Positions 12,001-24,215 of a stretch of 64,000 nucleotides of DNA are shown here, piece by piece (within the stretch, counting starts at the first letter, position 1; every line of letters starts with the position of its first letter). The notes below the pieces were generated by a model. It ran no database searches. It worked only from the letters and a program-made list of their open reading frames with translations, and was not told the DNA's origin. The stretch spans positions 168,078 through 232,077 of the forward strand of contig NMRB01000123.1 of the NCBI GenBank assembly GCA_002633025.1, written 5' to 3'. The stretch is from Notospermus geniculatus. Lineage: Eukaryota > Nemertea > Pilidiophora > Heteronemertea > Lineidae. The translations under genes and the position numbers were made by a program.

Positions 12001-15000
12001 CATTGGTGGATAAACATCGGGCATTCCCAACCTGAAAGGTAAAGGAGTTGCCAATTATTGACATGGAAGCACTGACGCGCCAACCGACGCCATTTTGTGC
12101 AGCAAGGAATTTAAATGGTGAAAGATCTGATGGAAGTACCGCAGAAGGAATACGACAAGTTCAGGAGAATGCATCTTGACTACAAAGAGTTTTGACATCG
12201 CTCCGTCCTCCGACTACGCTCGCGTATGAAGTCTGAGGAGTATGGTAGGCCATGATGAGGAGAATGTCGACTCACAAATGGGACGTTTCGTGGACGATAG
12301 CTCTGGTCAGCATCGCCATATCCATGGATTGTGCCTTGACAGCAGCACAGTGCAGATCGGCCTGACAAGCACCACTTCCGATTGCCAGACCATCTTCTTC
12401 AGAAGTCATAAAATTAGACCTGAAACAAACGTAAGATGGAGTCAGAAACGTCATCATGACCCAAACTACTCGGCTGTTGGCCAAATACAGTGCACGGGAG
12501 TCGAACTCTTTTAGGGGAGGTAAAGCCAGGAGCACGCCAGGTGATATCGCAAGCGATCTGATCGTCAGCGAGCAAAATCGGGTGTTGACACCAGGTGTGC
12601 GCTGGACAGCGATGCGTGGAATCTTCTTGCCAGCGATGATCACCCGGAATCGAACGATACCAAACCTGATATCGCCTCGTCTGCGATGGCTGGTGAGAAG
12701 ATCGGTGGCGATTAGATCACTTGCGATATCGCCTGGTGTGCTGCTGGCTGAAACATTACTTACTCTGTCAAGATAAAGACTGCATCCCACCATTTACTAT
12801 CTTTGTAAACTTTCTCGAGGTAATTACAGTTGTTCATCAGTCCGTATGACTGCCTCCTCCTGGATGTATCCGGGAATTCCACCAGGGGATTTTGGAGGAG
12901 GATGACCTTGTTCATGGTCAACCACACCTGGAATCCTAGGGTTGGGTTGAGGAACCACACTTGAGCCTGCAGGAGAGAGACAGACAAAAAAGTCAACACC
13001 AAATTTGTTGTATTATAGGCCCCTATTGCAAACTAACAGACCCTGTCTTGGAGAGGTGGATTGGTACCATTAACCGTTCACCTTGTTTTGAATAACAAGA
13101 ACTTGTCCAGTGTGGGAAGGCTGTCCCAGTCATCACAGTGTCCTCCTTGGCCTGGTTTATAACTTTGGTGACTTGTACTACTTACGAAATTGTACAACTG
13201 TGCTATGTGGAGGTACATCTGATCATCTGTTGATGGAGTGATTGAAGTGAACAGATCTCGGAACGACTGAAAGTATCAGTATACATTAACATCAATGATC
13301 GGAATTTGAAGCAATGTCCCAGAACCTCCCCCTTCTTCCTCGCCCCAAATCACAATCGTACTTACCACATCGACCATGGAGGAGAGATCTAGGTAGATGA
13401 CATAGCCTGGTGGGATGGGTTCTTGTCGGTCGAGCTGAGTATTCGCACCAACTTCTCGCCTGGACATTTTGAGCGGATGGTCGACGCTAGCGTTCGCTTT
13501 CGGGAATTCTGTTTTAGTAACATTGAGCGGGTGGTCGGTGACGTCATTAGCGGAGAGCACGTGGTCGGTGACGTCATTAGCGGAGAACACGCTAGAGTTC
13601 GTTTTGAGTTCACCTTTGAAATAAAAAAAAACATCAACGGGATTTAACGACCTAACTTCCAATCTTCAGCTTAAATCATTAGGTTGGTACAAGACGGAAT
13701 ATTGGCTGATATTCATAAAAGATAGCTAAATGCTTTTACTTCAAGTTTTGCAGTACACTTACATTGGACATCGCTGTGCAAATCTTAAGTAAAAGCATTT
13801 GCTAACTTTTATGAATACCAGCCATTGTTACTCTCATCAGAGTTACAAAATGTTTGACCAAGTATCAGAAACTCACTTCTCTTCATGATGAGATACTTCA
13901 GCTCCTCAATCGGGTCCCTTATCGACCTGGTCATGTCCGCATACTTCCTGAAGGGGTTGATCTCATAGTCCTGAATCGGAGTCTGGATGTACGCCCTCGT
14001 CTGGAAAAGAGGCGACACTGATTAGAAAGAGAGACGTAAGCCAACAGCACACCAGGCGATATCGCAAGCGATCTACTCGCCACCGATCTTCTCGCCAGCC
14101 ACCGGAGATTAGGGGATATCGGCTTTGGTATTGTTTGATATTGGGAAAACATCGCTGGTGAGAAGATTCAATGTATCGCTGTCCAGCGCACACCTGGCGT
14201 CAACAAGTAATTTTGCTTGGTGTGCAGCTTGCTTTATGGAGAGTTTGCTCTTTGATGCAGACAAAAACTTGGTTGTCAGACTTACCATGTCCGCCTCACA
14301 GTTTGACACGGCAGCCAAGCCTCCCTCGTGTTCACCACCGTTAGCTGTACCGATGTAGAAACAATCATCCGGGACGCTGCCTCTTCCAACGATCTGATTT
14401 AGATGTAAGGAAAGAAAATAAGACATGGTAGGTGAGGGTTGACAAACTTTTGAAACGAAATCATCTCTTCATTCCTTGCCATATTCGTGCTCCGCTCTGG
14501 GAGGTGCTTTTCGTCCAATGTTCCAGATCAAGTACATGTAGATTTACTCTTTCAAGGAAGAACGAGCGTTAAAGGCCGATAGATATTCCCTCGCCGACCA
14601 GTTAACGGGGCCGAAAATGCTTTGATAGGAACCAAGGTGGCGAGGTACTTATTTTCCGTTCCGTTACAGGCAGTTGAGGATTGGCCGAAGCAAGCAGCGC
14701 CCTCTATAGGTGGAGAGATTCTATCCTTACCTTGCCGTGGGTGGTTCTCTTCTGGAACATCGTTTTTCTACCAAACAACATAACGTTTAGCTGGACATCA
14801 AGGTACCACTCGGTCCCATCAAATCCCTCGAAGTAAAACACCTTGTTCTTTTTATTCGAGGGGGTGAGGTCTTCAAGTTGGATGGTCTTCACTTTTTTAT
14901 CTGGAAATAAGGAATGGACCTATGCCCAACGGCGTGTAACTGAAACCCATGATGACAAACCGAAGTCTGATCGGCGTTCCATAGCCTCCTGACTTCGAGA

Positions 15001-16349
15001 GTACGGTACTCGCGAAATTACTGCACGACGTGGCCGTTAGGCGTGTCGCAGACATTTCGAGAAGTCAGTGACATGAATGATGTCATAGCCAGGTGGCACA
15101 CCAGCGCGGAGAGCAAGTCAGTGAGATAATGTCAGTGAATTGATCTTAGTGAGGTAGCACACATGCAGGTCGTAGCACACCAGCGTCCCGATCAAGTCAG
15201 TGCCTATGATGATGTCAGTGAGTTGATCTTGGCGAAGTAGCACACATTCCAGCGTCGCAGCACACCAGCGGGCAGAGCAAGGCAGTGCCGTTGTTATCAC
15301 TGAAGTTACCTTACAATTTGTCAAACTAATCCCAAAACACACCCCACCTGATTGCTGGCCTCTGAGCGCCATCTTTCCATTTCATCATCACGACTTCATC
15401 TTATTTCAAGCTTCTTTTCAAGAGCACCTTCAACTGCTTTTCTACTTACGGCAACGTTCTTTATAATACTGGTCGACCCCTGTCAACCTTTGCCATCTAG
15501 GCATCTTCCCCAAGTGAATGGCACATTCTTTCTTATCAGAGTTCCACTGGACGGCCTTACACCTTTCGATCCCTATACACTTGTTCTTGCACTTCACAAG
15601 GCTCTTGATTCCTTCCTCTACCTTTGCTGATCTCACCGTCTTGTCTTTGTATATTTTCCAACATGCTGGAAGTTTAATGGAGATTGACTGAGTGCATTCA
15701 CTGTATTAAGGTGTACAAACATATTAATTGAAATATTCACTCCTTATCATTCACAAATGGCCGCCGCACACCATCAATTTGACTGGCACAAAGGAAACAA
15801 TGTTAAGTAGATAACGCCACCAACGAAAGCGCCCACCATGTTCCACACCGACGTTGATACACCAACTGAATGTCGCCTAACACATTTCTATGTAATGCAG
15901 CGTTCACTCACCTTCATCGAAAACACGCCGAAGTCTCGCCTCTTCTGCTATCTAAAATAAAAACTACCGAAGATTCATGTTGGGGTGTGGCCTCAAACAT
16001 GTTGCTAGAAACAGGATCAGGGGCCAATAGTCGTTCGCTTTTGTGTTAGAATCCCGGGTTAGAATCCTATGACCACCACTCCAATCCCTGCCCTAGGTTA
16101 TCATGCATCACCTTTGCACCTCTCAGAACAAGTTCCAGAACTGGCCTGTTTACTTGTCGGGGAACAAGCAACGAGAGTCAAGAAAACTGGCCGAGCTGGT
16201 ACTTAATCCGAGAGGATTTTGACCAAAATTCAGCCAGAAAATTAGTTCTTGGCAAGGGAACTGTAAATATTGATGTCAAAGAACATTCTTACCGTGACGA
16301 CGCAGAGGGCGCTCAGCGTCACGAACAGGGAGAGAATTCGTATCCACAT
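9024..16349 (-). CDS. Gene A: secreted PAN / reprolysin-like metalloprotease / fucolectin / ShKT protein
   Basis: Eighteen coding exons total 2400 nt (799 residues): 16293-16349, 15912-15951, 15450-15665, 14731-14900, 14286-14393, 13877-14000, 13366-13613, 13186-13266, 12764-12966, 12276-12419, 11903-12031, 11560-11633, 11301-11429, 10773-10895, 10416-10499, 9898-10029, 9332-9516, 9024-9176. Residues 1-20 are a signal peptide (MWIRILSLFVTLSALC). About 33-104 is a six-cysteine PAN/apple-like domain. About 105-240 resembles an ADAM prodomain (CFYIGTANGGEHEGGLAAVS). About 300-505 is a metzincin domain: WWDAVFILTE, then HETSHLLGMPD at 459-469 and the Met-turn SGLMRS with Met485. About 530-687 is fucolectin-like (KQSSTKNGN, NFEVRIGNN, GKYISIQIMDD). 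Two ShKT domains end the protein (CPYTCGFC, CPKTCGQC). Likely a secreted zinc protease with glycan-binding modules; substrate unknown. The third zinc ligand is Asp, not His. Confidence 0.88.
10115..10234. mobile_element. 120-bp foldback element in gene A intron
   Basis: Two arms of about 50 bases starting GGGAGGTTTCGCAAGCGCCC are almost perfect reverse complements around a short loop. It lies between the two last fucolectin exons of gene A; the same intron of gene C carries a LINE fragment instead. A non-autonomous TIR element is the likely explanation. Confidence 0.8.
10928..11066. mobile_element. Imperfect foldback element, TIR TTTCGCTAGCAACCATCTTG
   Basis: Left arm TTTCGCTAGCAACCATCTTG pairs with CAAGATGGCTGCTAGCGAAA on the right, with a further paired stretch around GGTCATC. 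A fragment of a related left arm appears near 45029-45080 in the SLC6 gene. Confidence 0.65.
13547..13606 (-). repeat. 30-bp in-frame tandem repeat inside gene A exon 7
   Basis: Two 30-base copies encode the ten residues VLSANDVTDH twice with one substitution. Copy B has a single unit, making its exon 7 shorter by exactly 30 bases; the frame is kept in both. It lies between the prodomain and the catalytic domain. Confidence 0.85.
13704..13823. mobile_element. 120-bp TIR element present in A, absent from B
   Basis: Termini GGCTGATATTCATAAAA and TTTTATGAATACCAGCC are inverted repeats. The base triplet ATT flanks both ends. The equivalent B site (about 20080) is empty with one ATT. A second copy of the family lies at 60005-60123. 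Confidence 0.85.
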
Positions 16350-16532
16350 CTGAAAATAAACACCACAGTGGCTAAAACCAAACGGTCATAAAAATGAAAT
16401 TGCTCAATCGCATGAAAAAATCTGGATGTTCGACTGATGTCCTTCATTCCGTCCAAGTTGCCGAGTTGGGCGACTGTCTTTGACAGCGCAGAATTTCACC
16501 GGGCCATTCACGTTTCCGGGAAGCACTCCTAC

Positions 16533-16605
16533 CTTCTTGAACCAGTATCCCTTCGGATGCTGACGTACCCTACCGCTGGCAGCAAGTGAACAGAGTCGGC
16601 ACTCC
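16533..16605 (-). other. Probable 5' UTR exon of gene A
   Basis: A conserved splice donor (AAG|GTAGGA) ends at 16533 in A, 22822 in B and 35182 in C, and the coding exon starts with ATG right after its acceptor AG, so an upstream untranslated exon is needed. The start near 16605 is inferred from the TATA-like box. In C the frame upstream of the ATG has a stop codon, which argues against an N-terminal extension. Confidence 0.55.
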
Positions 16606-16631
16606 CGTCGACGAGGAGAGGCCTACTTCTA

Positions 16632-16663
16632 TTTTGTATCGTATCATGACGTCATATCACGTG
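16632..16663 (-). promoter_or_regulatory. Gene A core promoter: E-box, CRE, TATA-like box
   Basis: In transcription direction: E-box CACGTG, then the palindromic CRE TGACGTCA, then a TATA-like TACAAAA at 16632-16638. The 17-mer TGACGTCATATCACGTG (plus strand, 16647-16663) is unchanged in B and C. Spacing to the 5' UTR exon suits a TATA promoter. Confidence 0.65.
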
Positions 16664-17536
16664 CTTCAAGGCCTGCCTTGATGGCATCGGGGGCATTACC
16701 GACGTCTTCGACGGGTCAGGAATCCAATGATGTTTCAATTCTTTATGCCCTCTCCTAATGCCTTCCAAGAACTTTCGCCAACATTAGTTTGCCCTTCTAG
16801 AAGTCATTATGCAGAAAAACATAATGCACCAAGCCATCGTTTGTTCAGTAGACTCAGCCTTGAGGTGATCATGGAGCATTAAACAAAACTCTTTTTGGTG
16901 TCCAACGTATCCTTCAATGTAAACCCAGCCTGATTCTTACCAATTCAGCTGAAACATGAGAGTTCGTCGACAGAAGAAAAATGCATCTTTGAGCCAACCC
17001 CTTTCGGCATCCCCACTCGGACAAGCCTTACTATATCGGTAATAGACGGCTAATATTGCACAAAGGAGTGATTTTTTTCCACATTTTTGGCAGCTATTAA
17101 TGAGGGGAAATTAGTGACTGGCTTCTGTCTGTTTTTCAATGTTCTAATCATGCCACGGCAAGTTTGGTGAATGGTCTACATGGATGCAAATCATGACCTG
17201 AATGACATTATCCAGTCTGCATACGAAACCTCATCACACAGCAAGTGCCCTAGAGAGAGCAAAATGACGTCAGACGGCGCCGCAATCCTCGTTTACAAGG
17301 TCTGAGTGCAGCATTCGATAGGCCTAATCGATCACAAACTTCTCCGAAACGACCTAAAGCGGGTGGTCATGGAACTGCACTCACGCTCGAATCATACATG
17401 ACAGCGGTAAGAGTTCAACATGTTCAAATAAATGGTAGAAAGATCATCAGCCCGTGAAGTCTCTTACGGTGCATACCCCAAGGGTCCGTGTTTGGCCCAA
17501 TTTTGTTTTGATACGCGACATTCCACGTTGGGCATC

Positions 17537-17613
17537 TCATCAAAGTATTGCTCATCATTCATCAAAGCATTGCTCATCATTCATCAAAGCATTGCTCATC
17601 ATTCATCAAAGCA
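17537..17613. repeat. 22-bp minisatellite, about three units
   Basis: Unit GCATTGCTCATCATTCATCAA A repeated about three times upstream of gene A. The matching site in B (24286-24465) has about eight units. Confidence 0.85.
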
Positions 17614-19174
17614 TGAGTGCAAAACGTCGACGATAACCAGGCCTGTGATTGCCATCAACTCATCATATTGCAAGAGTCTGCTCGTCGTTGTTGACGAAAA
17701 AAAACTCCATGTCCTCGGATTTGCTGCGCCTGCGCACTTTCCTAATTTGGTAAACTGGTTCCCATCCTCTCCGCTCTACTCCCAAGGCAGGAGTTGAGAA
17801 GCAACGCCAGTCTCCACTGGAGGCATTACCAATTTGTCTGCATCAGTCAGAATTTATGAGGGCAAGGTTTTGTCTGGTTCAAACCTGGTTGAAGAAGACA
17901 GCTTTTTACAAACAATCGCTATAAATCAAATACCATGATTTTGTTCTAGGAGATGAAATACTAGTATTTCCCATCGTCTGAATGACAATGATGATGCAGT
18001 TATTTTGATAATTGGTTGATTTATTATGATGATCTTTTGGATCGTAATCATTATCATTACAACATGGGATGGAGCGTGGAGAATACAAACTACCCTCGCC
18101 ACATCTCTTTAAATCATCTGGTAATAGGTTGTTAATGAGTATCTCCAGTGTCAGAGAGCACTGGAACGTACTTACGTTGGCCTAATGTCGCCCGTAAAAA
18201 TAACGGAGCCTCTCATCCCGATGGAGTGATTCGAACTTGACCGAACACACTTTCACAGCAGAGCTGACAGAATACGACAGTATTGACGACCGGAAGTTGT
18301 CGAGCTTGACATGCGCAGGAGATTGGGTAGAACATTCAAGACGCCATCTTGAGTCGACGGTGGCGATCCTTGCTCGCGCTTTCTTCTACAGTTTTCATTC
18401 GATACCGGTACCATACTCGCCATAACCTCAGCTCTTCTCTCGCGAAGTACGGGGTCTACAGGTTGCCCACACGTGTCATTCGTGTCATGACCATAAATTT
18501 CGTGACGAGGCATAGTTTTGCAATGTCAGTTTCATTTTTAACAGATATTTCTGTGTCTGTATCCCTTTTCCCTGTAAAAATCGTAGGGCCTAAAACAGGT
18601 AACCATGCAGTGGATCCATCCTTGGCTTTTAGTACGGTACATTGGGCATGACAAAACTACACGTACTTCCGCATTCTTCGCTTTGTTGTGTTTTCCAATA
18701 AATCTTGATTTCAGAAAGAAAGAACAACACCACCAGTCTATCGACCAATGTATCATTATTCTAAAATCATCTCTCCCCAAAACATGCCATTAGTGCCACC
18801 TGGAGGGATGTTTACAAAACAAACAAAATACGAGTCTGAATGAAAATAAAAACAATTGAAGTCATCATGACCCAAACTACTCGGCTGTTGGCCAAATACA
18901 GTGCACGGGAGTCGAACTCTTTTAGGGGAGGTAAAGCCAGGAGCACGCCAGGCGATATCGCAAGCGATCTGATCGTCAGCGAGCAAAATTGGCTGTTGAC
19001 GCCAGGTGTGCGCTGGACAGCGATGCGTGGAATCTTCTTGCCAGCGATGATCACCCAGAATCGAACGATACCAAACCTGATATCGCCTAGTCTGCGACGG
19101 CTGGCGAGAAGATCGGTGGCGATTAGATCACTTGCGATATCGCCCGGTGTGCTGCTGGCTGAAACATTACTTAC

Positions 19175-22100
19175 TCTGTCAAGATAAAGACTGCATCCCA
19201 CCATTCACTATCTTTGTAAACTTCCTTGAGGTAATTACAGTTGTTCATCAGTCCGTATGACTGCCTCGTCCTGGATGTATCCGGGAATTCCACCAGGGGA
19301 TTTTGGAGGAGGATGACCTTGTTCATGGTCAACCACACCTGGAATCCTAGGGTTGGGTTGAGGAACCACACTTGAGCCTACAGGAGAGAGACAGACAAAA
19401 AAGTCAACACCAAATTTGTTGTATTATATTGCAAACTAACAGACCCTGTCTTGGAGAGGTGGATTGGTGCCATTAACCGTTCACCTTGTTTTGAATAACA
19501 AGAACTTTTCCAGTGTGGGAAGGCTGTCCCAATCATCACAGTGTCCTCCTTGGCCTGGTTTATAACTTTGGTGACTTGTATTACTTACGAAATTGTACAA
19601 CTGTGCTATGTGGAGGTACATCTGATCATCTGTTGATGGAGTGATTGAAGTGAACAGATCTCGGAACGACTGAAAGTACATGTATCAGTATACATTAACA
19701 TCAATGATCGGAATTTGAAGGAATGTCCCAGAACCTCCCCCTTCTTCCTCGCCACAAATCACAATCGTACTTACCACATCGACAATGGAGGAGAGATCTA
19801 GGTAGATGACATAGCCTGGTGGGATGGGCTCTTGTCGGTCGAGCTGAGTATTCGCACCAACCTCTCTCCTGGAGATTTTGAGGGGATGGTCGACGCTAGC
19901 GTTCGCTTTCGGGAATTCTGTTTTAGTAACATTGAGCGGGTGGTCGGTGACGTCATTAGCGGAGAACACGCTGGAGTTCGTTTTGATTTCACCTTTGAAA
20001 TAAAGAAAACATCACTAACGGGATTTAGCGATCTAACTTCCAATCTTCATCCAAAATCATGAGGTTGGCCGCACAGTATGGAATATTGTTGCACTCATCA
20101 GAGTTACGAAATGTTTGACCAAGTATCAGAAACTCACTTCTCTTCATGATGAGATACTTCAGCTCCTCAATCGGGTCCCTGATCGACCTGGTCATGTCCG
20201 CATACTTCTTGAAGGGGTTGATCTCATAGTCCTGAATCGGAGTCTGGATGTACGCCCTTGTCTGGAAAAGAGGGCGACACTGATTAGAAAGATAGACGTA
20301 AGCCAGTGGCGATATCGCAAGCGAACTATTCGCCGCCGATCTTCTCGCCAGCCACCGCAGACGAGGCGATATCGGTTTTGGTATTGTTTGATATTGGGAT
20401 TCAATGTATCGCTGTCCAGCGCACACCTGGCGTCAACAACTAAATTTTGCGTGGTGTGCAGCTTGCTTTATGGAGAGTTTGCTCTTTGATGCAGACAAAA
20501 ACTTGGTTGTCAGACTTACTATGTCCGCCTCACAGTTTGACACGGCAGCCAAGCCTCCCTCGTGTTCACCACCGTTAGCTGTACCGATGTAGAAACAATC
20601 GTCCGGGACGCTGCCTCTTCCAACGATCTGATTGTGATGTAAGGAAAGAAAATAAGACATGGTGGGTGAGGGTAGACATACTTTTGAAACGAAATCATCT
20701 CTTCATTCCTTGTCATATTCGTGCTCCGCTCTGGGAGGTGCTTTTCGTCCAATTTACCAGATCAAGTAGATTACTCTTTCAAGGAAGAAAGAGGGTTAAA
20801 GGCCGATAGATACTTCCTCGCCGACCAGTTTACGGGGCCGAAAATGCTTTGATGGGAAGCAGCAAGAATTCTTGGTAGTAGGGTGGCGAGCATGCAGTGA
20901 CAAGTACAGTACGTACGCGGGATTGCACTTATTTTCCGCATACAGGCCGTTGACGACTTGCCCGCCCCAAAACAAGCAGCGCCCTCTATAGGTGGAGAGA
21001 TTCCATCCTTACCTTGCCGTGGGTGGTTCTCTTCTGGAACATCGTGTTTCTACCAAACAACATGACGTTTAGTTGGACATCAAGGTACCACTCGGTCCCA
21101 TCAAATCCCTCGAAGTAGAACACCTTGTTCTTTTTATTCGAGGGGGTGAGGTCTTCAAGTTGGATGGTCTTCACTTTTTTATCTGGAAATAAGGAATGGA
21201 CCTATGCCCAACGACGTGTAACTGAAACCCATGATGACAAACCGAAGTCTGACTTTATCGGCGTTCCATAGCCTCCTGACTTCGAGAGTACGGTACTCGC
21301 GAAATTACTGCACGACGTGGCCGTTAGGCGTGTCGCAGACATTTCGAGAAGTCAGTGACATGAATGATGTCATAGCCAGATGGCACACCAGCGCGGAGAG
21401 CAAGTCAGTGATATAATGTCAGTGAATTGATCTTAGTGAGGTAGCACACATGCAGGTCGTAGCACACCAGCGTCCCGATCAAGTCAGTGCCTATGATGAT
21501 GTCAGTGAGTTGATCTTGGCGAAGTAGCACACATTCCAGCGTCGCAGCACACCAGCGGGCAGAGCAAGGCAGTGCCGTTGTTCTCACTGAAGTTACCTTA
21601 CAATTTGTCAAACTAATCCCAAAACACACCCCACCTGATTGCTGGCCTCTGAGCGCCATCTTTCCATTTCATCATCACGACTTCATCTTATTTCAAGCTT
21701 CTTTTCAAGAGCACCTTCAACTGCTTTTCTACTTACTGCAACGTTCTTTATAATACTGGTCGACCCCTGTCAACCTTTCCCATCTAGGCATCTTCCCCAA
21801 GTGAATGGCACATTCTTTCTTATCAGAGTTCCACTGGACGGCCTTACACATTTCGATCCCAATACACTTGTTCTTGCACTTCACAAGGCTTTTGATTCCT
21901 TCCTCTACCTTTGCTGATCTCACCGTCTTGTCTTTGTACATTTTCCAACATGCTGGAAGTTTAATGGAGATTGACTAAAGTGCATTCACTGTATTAAGGT
22001 GTACAAACATATTAATTGAAATATTCACTCCTTATCATTCACAAATGGCCGCCGCACACCATCAATTTGACTGGCACAAAGGAAACAATGTTAAGTAGAT

Positions 22101-22637
22101 AACGCCACCAACGAAAGCGCCCACCATGTTCCACACCGACGTTGATACACCAACTGAATGTCGCCTAACACATTTCTATGTAATGCAGCGTTCACTCACC
22201 TTCATCGAAAACACGCCGAAGTCTCGCCTCTTCTGCTATCTAAAATAAAAACTACCGAAGATTCATGTTGGGGTGTGGCCTCAAACATGTTGCTAGAAAC
22301 AGGATCAGGGGCCAATAGTCGTTCGCTTTTGTGTTAGAATCCCGGGTTAGAATCCTATGACCACCACTCCAATCCCTGCCCTAGGTTATCATGCATCACC
22401 TTTGCACCTCTCAGAACAAGTTCCAGAACTGGCCTGTTTACTTGTCGGGGAAAAAGCAACGAGAGTCAAGAAAACTGGCCGAGCTGGTACTTAATACGAG
22501 AGGATTTTGACCAAAATTCAGCCAGAAAATTAGTTCTTGGCAAGGGAACTGTCAATATTGATGTCAAAGAACATTCTTACCGTGACGACGCAGAGGGCGC
22601 TCAGCGTCACGAACAGGGATAGAATTCGTATCCACAT
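19175..22637 (-). pseudogene. Copy B: 5' half of the metalloprotease gene, no zinc site
   Basis: Nine exons match gene A exons 1-9: 22581-22637 (ATG), 22200-22239, 21737-21952, 21013-21182, 20520-20627, 20138-20261, 19775-19992, 19589-19669, 19175-19377. All are open and keep their splice sites. The sequence then runs out of intron 9 at about 18866 into DNA that elsewhere flanks the 3' end of gene C. So the HExxH exon, Met-turn, fucolectin and ShKT exons are absent. A transcript could at most make signal peptide, PAN-like domain, prodomain and the first part of the protease fold. One exon end changes ATG to ATA beside the donor. It could be a real partial duplicate, possibly giving a prodomain-only product, or an assembly copy of the other allele. 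Confidence 0.8.
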
Positions 22638-22920
22638 CTGAAAATGAACACCACAGTGGCTAAAACCAAAACGGTCATAAAAATTAAATTGCTCAATCGC
22701 ATGAAAAAATCTGGATGTTCGACTGATGTCCTTCATTCCGTCCAAGTTGCCGAGTTGGGCGACTGTCTTTGACAGTGCAGGATTTCACCGGGCCATTCAC
22801 GTTTCCGGGAAGCACTCCTACCTTCTTGAACCAGTATCCCTTCGGATGCTGACGTACCCTTCCGTCGGCAGCAAGTGAACAGAGTCGGCACTCCCGTCGA
22901 CGAGGAGAGGCCTACTTCTA

Positions 22921-22952
22921 TTTTGTATCGTATCATGACGTCATATCACGTG
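22921..22952 (-). promoter_or_regulatory. Copy B core promoter: E-box, CRE, TATA-like box
   Basis: Same layout as gene A: TACAAAA at 22921-22927 and the conserved E-box/CRE 17-mer at 22936-22952. Copy B therefore keeps a promoter although its coding sequence is truncated. Confidence 0.6.
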
Positions 22953-23751
22953 CTTCAAGGCCTGCCTTGATGGCATCGGGGGCATCACCGACGTCTTCGA
23001 CGGGTCAGGAATCCAATGATGTTTCAATTCTTTATGCCCTCTCCTAATGCCTTCCAAGAACTTTCGCCAACATTAGTTGGCCCTTCTAGAAGTCATTATG
23101 CAGAAAAGCATAATGCGCCAAGCCATCGTTTGTTCAGTAGATTCAGCCTTGAGGTGATCATGGAGCATTAAACCAAACTCTTTTTGGTGTCCAACGTATC
23201 CTTCAATGTAAACCCAGCCTAATTCTTACCAATTCAGCTGAAACATGAGAGTTCGTCGACAGAAGAAAAATGCATCTTTGAGCCAACCCCGTTTGGCATC
23301 CCCACTCAGACAAGCCTTACTATATCGGCAATAGACGGCTAATATTGAACAAAGGAGTGATTTTTTTCCATATTTTTGGCAGCTATTAATGAGGGGAAAT
23401 TAGTGACTGGCTTCTGTCTGTTTTTCAATGTTCTAATCATGCAATGGCAAGTTTGGTGAATGGTCTACATGGATGCAAATCATGACCTGAATGACATTAT
23501 CCAGTCTGCATACAAACCTCATCACACAGAAAGTGCCCTAGAGAGAGCAAAATGACGTCAGACGGCGCCGCAATCCTCGTTTACAAGGTCTGAGTGCAGC
23601 ATTCGATAGGCCTAATCGATCACAAACTTCTCCGAAACGACCTAAAGCGGGTGGTCGTGGAACAGCACTCACGTTCGAATCATACATGACAGGAAGAGTT
23701 CAACATGTTCAAATAAATGGTAAAAAGATCATCAGCCCGTGAAGTCTCTTA

Positions 23752-24215
23752 TACTAGTGTCCCACTGGCGAATTTTGGCCTGCGACAAGGGACGAATGAA
23801 AAAAATCGTAGCTTTTCGTAACTGTTCTTAGACTGTCGTCTATGTTCGCAGTGATTCGCTGGCTGGCAGAAAAATTTTCAAAATGTTCAAAATTTGCCTG
23901 CGACAAAATTTCATTCGAAGTCAGTCGAAGTTATCTCGTATATAGTCGCACCCATGTCGTACATAGTCGTACAGGATCGCAGGTCTTGAAGAGTAACCTC
24001 GACTATCTACGACAGTCTGCGACTAGCTACGAGTAATGTGCGAAGAAACTACGAGCATCTACGTTTATCTACGACAACCCACGACTAACTTCGTCTGGGC
24101 CTGCGAGTGTTTGACGAATCAGCGACAAGTTGACAAGGGTATATCGTCGAGGGTATATCGCAGCCTTCAGATTCGCCCCTTCTCGTGGGCAAAAGTCGCC
24201 AGTGGGACACTACCA
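23752..24215. mobile_element. 464-bp Harbinger-like MITE
   Basis: Termini TACTAGTGTCCCACTGGCGA and TCGCCAGTGGGACACTACCA are inverted repeats flanked by the 3-bp direct repeat TTA (23749-23751 and 24216-24218). The matching site in unit 1 (about 17462) is empty with one TTA. Three-base TTA/TAA target duplications are typical of PIF/Harbinger elements. There is no transposase frame. Confidence 0.85.

Larger units (their letters stand above)
12453..18861. repeat. Long direct repeat, unit 1
   Basis: From intron 9 of gene A through exons 9-1 and about 2.5 kb of upstream DNA to the sequence AAAAACAATTGA. It is nearly identical to 18866-26010, apart from substitutions, short indels and transposon insertions. 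Confidence 0.9.

Noticed and set aside
17537-17613. CRISPR-like array
   Set aside because: Units are contiguous without spacers, and the DNA is animal; it is a minisatellite.
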